A stretch of DNA of 37,349 bases from Prevotellaceae bacterium UBA4301. GTDB taxonomy: Bacteria; Bacteroidota; Bacteroidia; Bacteroidales; Bacteroidaceae. Positions 16,095 to 23,371 of the stretch are shown here, piece after piece. Both the position numbers and the translations under genes were made by a program. How positions within the stretch are numbered: position 1 is the first letter of the stretch; each line of letters starts with the position of its first letter. The notes under the pieces were generated by a model, which did no database searches, had not been told where the DNA came from, and was given only the letters and a program-made list of their open reading frames with translations. The stretch is taken from positions 1-37,349 of the forward strand of contig DGUV01000050.1 in the NCBI GenBank assembly GCA_002395775.1, given 5' to 3'.

Positions 16095-17918
16095 ATGAAG
16101 GAAACGCTCAAACGAGTCTTCGGATACGATTCTTTCCGCCCCCAGCAGGAGGACATCATCAGTCACCTGCTGTCGGGCGGAAATGCGCTTGTATTAATGC
16201 CTACGGGCGGTGGCAAAAGCATGTGCTACCAACTGCCAGCCTTGCTGCTACCAGGCGTGACGGTGGTGGTTTCGCCCCTCATTTCCCTGATGAAGGATCA
16301 GGTGGAAGCCCTGCGTGCCAATGGGGTGCGTGCGGCAGCCCTGAACAGTGCCAACACGGAGGAGGAGAACCAGTTGGTCCGTCGTGAATGTGACCAGGGA
16401 ACGCTGAAGTTGCTCTATGTCTCGCCCGAACGCCTGCTCTTGGAACTTCCCTATCTCATGCGGGAATTGCGCATCTCCCTCTTTGCCATCGACGAAGCTC
16501 ATTGTATCTCGCAATGGGGACATGACTTCCGCCCTGAATACACTCAGCTTGGTGTCTTGCGCGAGATGTATCCCAACATCCCCCTCGTGGCACTGACGGC
16601 AACGGCCGACAAGGTCACCCGTCAGGACATCATCACCCAATTGCATCTCGAAGATGCCCGCGTGTTCGTTTCATCGTTCGACCGTCCTAATCTCAGTCTC
16701 AACGTGGTGAGAGGGATGGATTCGAAACAAAAGCAGCATGCCATACTGAAATTCATCGGACGGCACCCCAATGACTGCGGCATCATCTACTGCCTGAGCC
16801 GGAAAAACACGGAGACGGTGGCCAACTTCCTTTCAGGTCACGGAATCCCAGTGGCGGTCTATCATGCCGGGCTTTCAGCCGATGAACGTGAGCGCGCACA
16901 GTCCGACTTCGTAAACGACCGTGTTCAGGTGGTCTGTGCTACGGTGGCTTTCGGCATGGGCATCAACAAGAGTAATGTCCGTTTTGTTATCCATTACAAT
17001 CTGCCGAAGAGCATCGAGAACTTTTATCAGGAGATAGGGCGTGCCGGACGCGATGGAGTGGCCTCCGAGACACTCCTGTTCTACAACCTTCAGGACATTG
17101 TACAGTTGTCCAAGTTTGCTCAGGAGAGCGGACAGGCAGCGATAAACAAGGAGCGGCTCGACCGCATGAGGGAATATGCTGAAGCTGACGTGTGTCGGCG
17201 TCGCATCCTACTCAACTACTTTGGCGAGGAGACCAGTTGCGACTGTGGCAACTGCGATGTCTGTCAGCATCCGCCTCGCCGCTTTGATGGCACCATCCTG
17301 GTGCAGAAAGCCTTGAGTGCGGTTTATCGCACCCACCAGCATGCCACCTTGAGAGTGGTGGCCGACATCTTGCACGGTAACTTTTCGGCTGAAGTCAAGC
17401 AGAACGGTTATGACCGCCTGCCCACTTTCGGGGTGGGGCACGACGTGCCTTTACGCGACTGGAACGATTATCTCTTGCAGATGATTCAGCTCGGTTTCCT
17501 TGAGATTGCCTACGACGAGAACAACCATCTGCGCATCACCTCACAGGGTGCCGAAGTTTTGTATGGCCGGAGCACGGCACAATTGGCTGTGATTCGCAGG
17601 GAGGAGGTGACTCCTGTCTTGGAGCGTCGTCGCAAAAAGAGTGAAGCACCGGTTATTGCCTTTGACGAAGATGTGCCCATGACCGGCGGGACAGAGGACA
17701 AGGCTCTGTTTGAACGGTTGCGTCAGTTGCGCCTTCGTTTGGCCAAGGAACAGGGATTCCCTCCCTACATTATCCTCAGCGACAAGGTGCTGCATGCCTT
17801 GGCAACCCTTAAGCCCACCACACTGGCCCAGTTTGGCAATGTCAGTGGGATAGGGGAGTTCAAGAAACAAAAGTATGGTCGCGTCTTCCTCGACGAGATT
17901 ACGTCTTATCTGAAATAG
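16095..17918 (+). CDS. recQ: ATP-dependent DNA helicase RecQ
   Basis: RecQ unwinds DNA 3' to 5' in recombination and repair. The 607-residue protein contains the SF2 helicase core, with Walker A lysine at residue 41 (TGGGKS) and the DEAH box at 133-136. The RecQ-C-terminal zinc site has Cys367, Cys384, Cys387 and Cys390, the same spacing as in E. coli RecQ. A winged-helix segment follows, then a C-terminal HRDC domain (about 530-600). The start codon directly abuts the purA stop. The last 20 bases overlap the end of the convergent zinc-hook gene. Confidence 0.97.
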   Translation: MKETLKRVFGYDSFRPQQEDIISHLLSGGNALVLMPTGGGKSMCYQLPALLLPGVTVVVSPLISLMKDQVEALRANGVRAAALNSANTEEENQLVRRECDQGTLKLLYVSPERLLLELPYLMRELRISLFAIDEAHCISQWGHDFRPEYTQLGVLREMYPNIPLVALTATADKVTRQDIITQLHLEDARVFVSSFDRPNLSLNVVRGMDSKQKQHAILKFIGRHPNDCGIIYCLSRKNTETVANFLSGHGIPVAVYHAGLSADERERAQSDFVNDRVQVVCATVAFGMGINKSNVRFVIHYNLPKSIENFYQEIGRAGRDGVASETLLFYNLQDIVQLSKFAQESGQAAINKERLDRMREYAEADVCRRRILLNYFGEETSCDCGNCDVCQHPPRRFDGTILVQKALSAVYRTHQHATLRVVADILHGNFSAEVKQNGYDRLPTFGVGHDVPLRDWNDYLLQMIQLGFLEIAYDENNHLRITSQGAEVLYGRSTAQLAVIRREEVTPVLERRRKKSEAPVIAFDEDVPMTGGTEDKALFERLRQLRLRLAKEQGFPPYIILSDKVLHALATLKPTTLAQFGNVSGIGEFKKQKYGRVFLDEITSYLK

Positions 17919-20691
17919 CGTAGAGTTCTTCTTCCTCGGCCTTCAGGCGGGCTGTGCATTCCTCGTGGCGGTTGAGGGCTATGCGCTGTTCGGCCAATTG
18001 CATCAGCACGTCCTGACGCTGCTTCTCCAGTTGTTTCTGCTGGGCGACCAGCGACTCCAGTACATCGGCGTTCTCAGCATTCGACGGGCGCATGCCTTCG
18101 GCCTGCAAGGCGACAATGGTGCTGCGCAGGGCGTCCACACGGGCCTCCTCGAGCATGGCCTCGATGCGCACTCCGCGCACCTTCTGACGGGTGGCATTCC
18201 AGTCTTTTTCCAGTGCAAAGGCCCGTTCGAGTTCGGCATACTGCACGGGGGGGTGGTTGGCATTGAACTTGCGCATCCACACGTCCAGTTGCGAGCGCTG
18301 GCTGACGGCCTCTGAGTCGAGAGCGGTGTTTTGTGCCACCAGTTCCTGCAGGCGTCCTTGCAGCTGAGCCAGTCGCTTTTCTGCCTCTTGCGTCTTTTCT
18401 CGGTGTTGTGCCTCTTTCTCTTGCGCTTGCAGTAGTTGCTGGTGCAGGGTGGCAAAGTATTCGCCCACTTCCTGCTGTCCGAGCATCCGTTGGTATCGGC
18501 TCTCTCCCTCCTTCCAGATGATGCGTCGGCGCTCATTGTCCTCACGCACCTGCAGGTTGATGGAGTCGAGGTAGGCGCAGCTTTGCTGTCGGTCTGTCAG
18601 TTGGGCCTGTACCACATGTTGCTGTTCCACGAGTTGTTGGATGTCGGCATTCAGCCGTTGCCATGTCTCCATCATCTGCTGGATGCGCAGCCGCAGACCT
18701 TCAGGATTTTCCTGCCATTGGGCATACCATTCGTTGATGGTGATGAGGTTGGTCAGACGTTCGTAGAGTTGGGTGTAGGCGTCCTGCATTTGGGTGCGGG
18801 CCTGGCGTGTCTGTTCCACCTGGCGAGCCAGCACTTGGCAGCTGGTGTTCACCTCGTTGAGTCTGACGGTGAGGTCGTTCTTCTGCTGTTCCTTGTGGCT
18901 GAGCTGTTCCGATATTTCGTTGATGCGCGTTTGGTTGAAGTTGTAGTCGTCCAGTTCCTTCTGTGCGTCGTCGGCATCGTAGGCCGTGTTCTCGATGAGC
19001 TGCCGCAGCAGGGCCGTGCGTGCTTCCATGTTGGTGCTTGAGGAACACTCCTCGAAGGTGCGGTCGAGTGAAGCAAATACGCGCCACTCCTTCACGTCCT
19101 CCATTTGTCGCTGGCGCAGTCGTGAGAGTGTCTCCTCCTCCACATCGCGACGCGAGACTTCGGCCATGCGTTGCAGTTGCAGCTGCCGCAGTTGTTCCTC
19201 GTTGCTTGCGAGTTGGGCACTGAGCAGTTCGTAATCGACGCGCAGGTCGTTGATGAACTGACTCTGTTCGAGCATCGTATCGCTGTGGTAGGGGTGGTGG
19301 GTGGCTCCGCACACGGTGCAGGCTACGCCTTCCTGCAGGTCGCCGCGCAGTTGGATGACGTTCTGGCTCTTCGACAGTGTCAGCGTGTATTCCTTTTCGT
19401 GGCATAGTTGGCGCATGGGCACCACCTTGGCCTCCAGATCCTCAATGTTCTGTTTCAGGTTGTCGAGGTTCAGTCGCAGGCGGTTGACGGTTTGCGTCTT
19501 CTCCTCAATCAGGGCATAGCCCAGCTGTATGCGGTTCCAGAGCGACTGGGCTGCAATGAGCATCTGTCTGCGGCTCTTGAGTTGCATGGCGCGTTCCTGC
19601 AACGAGTAGCTGCTGCGCCCGAGGTTGTTTTGGCGGTGGAGGTGGAGTTCTGCTCCCAGTGACTTGATGTCCGACTCCACATCCTGGTAGTCGGCAAACA
19701 CGCGGTTGAGCATCTCGTTCTCCTCCTGTTGTTTCCGTAGCTCGGTCTCTTGTGTGCGGTTGAGCGTGGCCAGTTCCTCCTTCATCTGCTGCAGGCGTTC
19801 GAGCAGGGTCAGCACCATATCGCCGTGCTCCATCAGTTGCAGGTGGGGCTCCATGGCCTGCCGCTTGGTGCATTGCTGGCCAATGACCTCTTGCAGACTT
19901 TCGAGCTGGCTCTCCAATTCGTCAGCCTCCTTGCCCAGGATGAGGCGTTGCTGACTGATAGATTCGAAGAGGCGTTCGTTCGACTTCTCGTCCAGTTCCA
20001 GTACGGTGCGTGCGCCCAGTATGCGGTTGGCTTCCTCCAGTTGGTCGCGCACAACCAGCATCTGCTTGGCAGCATCGTTGCGGTCGTCGTTTGTCTGCTT
20101 CAGCAGTTTCTGGCTTTCGTTCACTTGGCGCTGGGTTTCTTCCAGCGGATTTGCCAGTGCACTCTGGGCCTGCTTGTTGGCTCGCGACTGGCTCTCGAGC
20201 AGCATCATGCGTTGAAACAATCCCTGCACCGTCTCGAACTGTTCGAATCGGTCCAGTTCCTTCTCTTCGTTGGCCACCATGGCCAGCTGTTTGTTCACTT
20301 CGTAGAGGCGGTTGCGGTGTTCCGTCAGTTCGTGCTTCTTTTCGCTGAAGCGATGCAGCCATTCCTGTTGGTCGTGGATGCGCTGCAACGAGGATTCAAT
20401 GTTTCTCAACTTCGTCTCTGCCAGTCGGCGGGCATCCTCGATGCGGGCAATCTTCTGGTCGCTCAGCAGGGAAGCTACCGTGGTCAGTCGCCGTGCCTCG
20501 GCGCGTGTCAGTTGTTTCATCCATCGGGTCACCTCCTCGGGCATGGGTTCGCCATAGCGTTCTTGCCACCACTGCCGTGCCAGTTCTTCGGCCGTCTGGC
20601 CGGTTGCCGGTGTGGAGGTGACGGGCTGCTGCGGTTGGGGCTTCACCTCAGCCACAGGTTCCGTATTTGTTGATTTGCGAAAAAAGTTCAT
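17899..20691 (-). CDS. Headless SbcC/Rad50-like zinc-hook coiled-coil protein
   Basis: The 930-residue protein is almost wholly coiled coil (Gln, Glu, Leu and Arg-rich heptads, about 60-445 and 475-925). In the middle it has CTVCGATHHP with Cys458 and Cys461. A Cys-x-x-Cys-Gly followed by His-Pro is the signature of the SbcC/Rad50 zinc hook, by which two coiled-coil molecules dimerise around a zinc ion. SbcC proteins also carry an ATPase head split between both ends: Walker A near the N-terminus, signature and Walker B at the C-terminus. None of these is present. The N-terminus is a short Pro/Thr/Gln-rich tail (about 10-35) and the C-terminus ends in coiled coil. The hook lies almost exactly at the midpoint, which argues against truncation. 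The gene has a good promoter and overlaps recQ convergently by 20 bp. A cytoplasmic DNA-repair or tethering role is inferred only from the hook and neighbour. Confidence 0.75.
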   Translation of the reverse strand: MNFFRKSTNTEPVAEVKPQPQQPVTSTPATGQTAEELARQWWQERYGEPMPEEVTRWMKQLTRAEARRLTTVASLLSDQKIARIEDARRLAETKLRNIESSLQRIHDQQEWLHRFSEKKHELTEHRNRLYEVNKQLAMVANEEKELDRFEQFETVQGLFQRMMLLESQSRANKQAQSALANPLEETQRQVNESQKLLKQTNDDRNDAAKQMLVVRDQLEEANRILGARTVLELDEKSNERLFESISQQRLILGKEADELESQLESLQEVIGQQCTKRQAMEPHLQLMEHGDMVLTLLERLQQMKEELATLNRTQETELRKQQEENEMLNRVFADYQDVESDIKSLGAELHLHRQNNLGRSSYSLQERAMQLKSRRQMLIAAQSLWNRIQLGYALIEEKTQTVNRLRLNLDNLKQNIEDLEAKVVPMRQLCHEKEYTLTLSKSQNVIQLRGDLQEGVACTVCGATHHPYHSDTMLEQSQFINDLRVDYELLSAQLASNEEQLRQLQLQRMAEVSRRDVEEETLSRLRQRQMEDVKEWRVFASLDRTFEECSSSTNMEARTALLRQLIENTAYDADDAQKELDDYNFNQTRINEISEQLSHKEQQKNDLTVRLNEVNTSCQVLARQVEQTRQARTQMQDAYTQLYERLTNLITINEWYAQWQENPEGLRLRIQQMMETWQRLNADIQQLVEQQHVVQAQLTDRQQSCAYLDSINLQVREDNERRRIIWKEGESRYQRMLGQQEVGEYFATLHQQLLQAQEKEAQHREKTQEAEKRLAQLQGRLQELVAQNTALDSEAVSQRSQLDVWMRKFNANHPPVQYAELERAFALEKDWNATRQKVRGVRIEAMLEEARVDALRSTIVALQAEGMRPSNAENADVLESLVAQQKQLEKQRQDVLMQLAEQRIALNRHEECTARLKAEEEELYAISDKT

Positions 20692-20712
20692 TCCTAATTT
20701 TTATTTTGAGGT

Positions 20713-20744
20713 CAAAGGTACGAATAAGTGAGGGATTTCCCAAA
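20713..20744 (-). promoter_or_regulatory. Promoter of the zinc-hook gene
   Basis: On the minus strand, -33 TTTG (plus positions 20741-20744) and -7 TACCTTTG (20713-20720) are 20 bp apart. The sequence before and in the -7 box, CACTTATTCGTACCTTTG, matches the extended -7 of the leuA and hisS promoters. Transcription would begin about 15-20 bases before the start codon. Confidence 0.8.
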
Positions 20745-20874
20745 TAAATTTGTCATCTGATTGTAAATATCCTTTCCTTTTCTATAAAAAGTCTGAAATA
20801 ATACGTTCTATAAAGACTGTGTCTGTTTATGGCCATAACCTAATATGGGTTGCAGGCAAAAGTTCGAAAATGCT

Positions 20875-20914
20875 CAAACAAGTTTGGCATTTTACTCACT
20901 TATTCGTATCTTTG
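20875..20914 (+). promoter_or_regulatory. hisS promoter with the same palindrome as leuA
   Basis: -33 TTTG (20883-20886) and -7 TATCTTTG (20907-20914) are 20 bp apart. CTCAAACAAGTTTGG (20873-20887) and ACTTATTCGTATCTTTG (20898-20914) are identical to the leuA promoter. The leader to hisS is about 48 bases. The region between this promoter and that of the zinc-hook gene (20745-20872) shows nothing else recognisable. Confidence 0.85.
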
Positions 20915-20968
20915 CACCCGCGTTATTGATTAAACGAATAAAACTTTCACACTTTCATATCAAGAGTT

Positions 20969-22330
20969 ATGGCACAGAAACCCAGCATACCCAAGGGCAC
21001 CAGGGACTTCGGTCCCGTGGAGATGGCCCGCAGAAACTATATCTTCGACACCATTCGCAGCGTCTATGCGCTGTATGGTTTCCAGCAAATCGAGACGCCT
21101 GCCATGGAGAACCTCAGCACGCTGATGGGCAAGTATGGCGAAGAGGGCGACAAGTTGTTGTTCAAGATTCTGAACTCTGGCGACTTCATGCGTGGCGTGA
21201 CGGACGAGAACATCCACCAGGACTCCAGCAATCGCCTTGCCACACGCCTGTGTGAGAAGGGCCTGCGCTATGACTTGACGGTGCCCTTTGCGCGTTATGT
21301 GGTGCAGCATCGTGAGGAGTTGACTCTGCCTTTCCGCCGATTCCAGATTCAACCCGTTTGGCGTGCCGACCGTCCGCAGAAGGGACGCTATCGTGAGTTC
21401 TATCAGTGTGATGCCGACGTGGTGGGCAGCGACTCGTTGCTCAACGAGGTGGAGCTGATGCAAATCGTGGATACGGTGTTCCAGCGCTTTGGTATCCGCG
21501 TGTGCATCAAAATCAACAATCGCAAGATTCTGACGGGCATTGCCGAGATGATTGGCCAGGCCGATAAGATTGTCGATATCACGGTGGCTATTGATAAGTT
21601 GGACAAGATAGGACTGGACAATGTGAATGCCGAACTGCGCGAAAGCGGTCTGCCCGACGAGGCCATTGAACGCCTGCAACCCATCATTCAGCTCAGTGGC
21701 TCGAATGAGGAGAAACTGGCTACCATGCGTGGCGTCCTGAAGGACAGTGAGACAGGTTTGAAGGGCATCGAGGAGGTTGAGTTCGTGTTGGGAACTCTGA
21801 AGAATCTGAGAAACCAGATAGAGTTTGACCTTACGCTGGCCCGTGGACTGAATTATTATACGGGTTGCATCTTTGAGGTGAAGGCATTGGATGTAGAGAT
21901 TGGAAGCATCACCGGCGGTGGTCGCTACGACAATCTGACGGGCATCTTCGGTATGCCGGGGCTGTCGGGCGTGGGCATCTCGTTTGGTGCCGACCGCATC
22001 TACGATGTGCTGAACCAACTCGACCTCTATCCCGAGACCGTCACAACGCAGACGCAGCTTTTGTTCATCAACTTCGGCGAGCGTGAGACAGCCTATTGCC
22101 TGCCCATTCTGGCTCAGGCTCGTGAAGCAGGCATTCGATGTGAGATTTATCCCGATGCTGCGAAGATGAAGAAGCAGATGCAGTATGCCAACCAGAAGCA
22201 AATCCCCTTCGTGGCACTTGCCGGCGAGAACGAGATGCAGGAAGGAAAGGTGACACTGAAGAACATGGAGACAGGCGAACAGCAGATGCTGACACCTGAG
22301 GAATTGATGGGGAAAGTGAAGGGATTTTAG
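20969..22330 (+). CDS. hisS: Histidyl-tRNA synthetase
   Basis: HisRS charges tRNA-His with histidine in the cytoplasm. The 453-residue protein has class II motif 1 after GTRDFGP, and motif 2 with FRRFQIQPVWRADRPQ...YREFYQCDAD. The histidine-specific ARGLNYYTG and the motif 3 region GGGRYDNL are also present. A C-terminal anticodon-binding domain occupies about 355-450. It is monocistronic. Its stop codon overlaps, as TTAG, with the stop of the convergent acyltransferase gene, leaving no room for a separate terminator. Confidence 0.97.
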   Translation: MAQKPSIPKGTRDFGPVEMARRNYIFDTIRSVYALYGFQQIETPAMENLSTLMGKYGEEGDKLLFKILNSGDFMRGVTDENIHQDSSNRLATRLCEKGLRYDLTVPFARYVVQHREELTLPFRRFQIQPVWRADRPQKGRYREFYQCDADVVGSDSLLNEVELMQIVDTVFQRFGIRVCIKINNRKILTGIAEMIGQADKIVDITVAIDKLDKIGLDNVNAELRESGLPDEAIERLQPIIQLSGSNEEKLATMRGVLKDSETGLKGIEEVEFVLGTLKNLRNQIEFDLTLARGLNYYTGCIFEVKALDVEIGSITGGGRYDNLTGIFGMPGLSGVGISFGADRIYDVLNQLDLYPETVTTQTQLLFINFGERETAYCLPILAQAREAGIRCEIYPDAAKMKKQMQYANQKQIPFVALAGENEMQEGKVTLKNMETGEQQMLTPEELMGKVKGF

Positions 22331-23370
22331 ATTTTAACGAAGATTTGCCGCTTCCACAGCCACCAGGCTGCAAGGGCTATGAGCCCGTCGAAGAGCAAAG
22401 CATAAACCAACGAGGCCATGCGCGGGTCGAGACCACCCGAGAGCATGGCCTCGTATGTTATCTGGTTCATTCCCAGATGGCTCATCACTGGCGACAGCAT
22501 TTCGCTCAGTACATAGAGGAAGAAAGCATTCATGCCAAAGGCCGTGAACAGGGTGGGGGAGTTGAAGCCTCGCTTCTCGAGCCAGATGAGTGCCACCAGG
22601 AGCAATGTGGCTAGGGCGCAGGTGACAAGGACGTAGGAGGGCGACCAGATGCGCTTGTTCAGGGGGATCCACAGCGAGAGCAACAAACCTGCTGCGAGCA
22701 TGAGCGTGGCTTTCTTGGCAATAGAAATTCTGGTTTCTGCAGAGGCTACAGCAGTTATGGCTCTGGCCGTCAGGACGCCGATGAGCGTGTGGGCTATGCT
22801 GGGTAGGGTGCTCAGCAGCCCTTCGGGGTCGATGGGACTTTTGTGATAGAGATGGGCCTCGCCAAAGAGTGTGCGGTCGGCCCGGCACAAGAGGCTTGAT
22901 GCGTCCTGGGCATAGCCGTTGCCCCAGACGAGCATGGCTGTGTAGGCTACAAGTGCAAGGACTATCAGCCCTGCAACCTGACGTACCGATGTACCTTTCA
23001 TCACGATGAAAGCTGCAGCGCAATAGCACAGGGCTATGCGTTGCAGAACACCCCACACGCGCAATTCATGCCAAAATTGCCATTGCCCGTCGAGCAGCAT
23101 GTCCCAAACGTGAAGCAAGACACCCACGAGAAAGAGCTTGACGGTGCGGCTGAGGATTTTCTTGAGCGTGAGCCTGTTGCGTGACAGCCACACCGACACG
23201 CCTACCATGAAAAGGAAGAAAGGGAAGACAAGGTCGCACAATGTGAGCCCGTTCCACTGGCTATGCTGCAACTGGTGAAACTGATTGTGCCCCACGCCAT
23301 TGTTGACGAGAATCATCAGTGCCACGGTCAGCCCTCGCATGGCATCGAGGCTTTGCAGTCGTTGGCTCAT
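22327..23370 (-). CDS. Heparan-alpha-glucosaminide N-acetyltransferase-like membrane protein
   Basis: The 347-residue membrane protein, with about nine to ten hydrophobic segments, resembles human HGSNAT and the bacterial NagX/DUF5009 group. The N-terminal stretch SLDAMRGLTVALMILVNNG, then HSQWNGLTLCDLVFPFF, is strikingly close to HGSNAT. His36 occupies the position of the HGSNAT active-site histidine. HGSNAT moves an acetyl group from cytosolic acetyl-CoA across a membrane onto terminal glucosamine. The gene starts one base after the stop of the GH89 gene, so both form one transcript. By inference it could acetylate glucosamine ends in the periplasm, making substrate for GH89. Another acyl acceptor cannot be excluded. 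The 3' end overlaps hisS by four bases. Confidence 0.8.
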   Translation of the reverse strand: MSQRLQSLDAMRGLTVALMILVNNGVGHNQFHQLQHSQWNGLTLCDLVFPFFLFMVGVSVWLSRNRLTLKKILSRTVKLFLVGVLLHVWDMLLDGQWQFWHELRVWGVLQRIALCYCAAAFIVMKGTSVRQVAGLIVLALVAYTAMLVWGNGYAQDASSLLCRADRTLFGEAHLYHKSPIDPEGLLSTLPSIAHTLIGVLTARAITAVASAETRISIAKKATLMLAAGLLLSLWIPLNKRIWSPSYVLVTCALATLLLVALIWLEKRGFNSPTLFTAFGMNAFFLYVLSEMLSPVMSHLGMNQITYEAMLSGGLDPRMASLVYALLFDGLIALAAWWLWKRQIFVKI

Positions 23371-23371
23371 G

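Noticed and set aside
15003..16166. A 387-codon minus-strand ORF opposite purA
   Set aside because: Shadow of a fully motif-supported purA frame.
17899..20691. Truncated sbcC pseudogene
   Set aside because: The zinc hook is at the exact midpoint, both ends are natural, the frame is open throughout and a full promoter is present; one-sided decay would leave it asymmetric.
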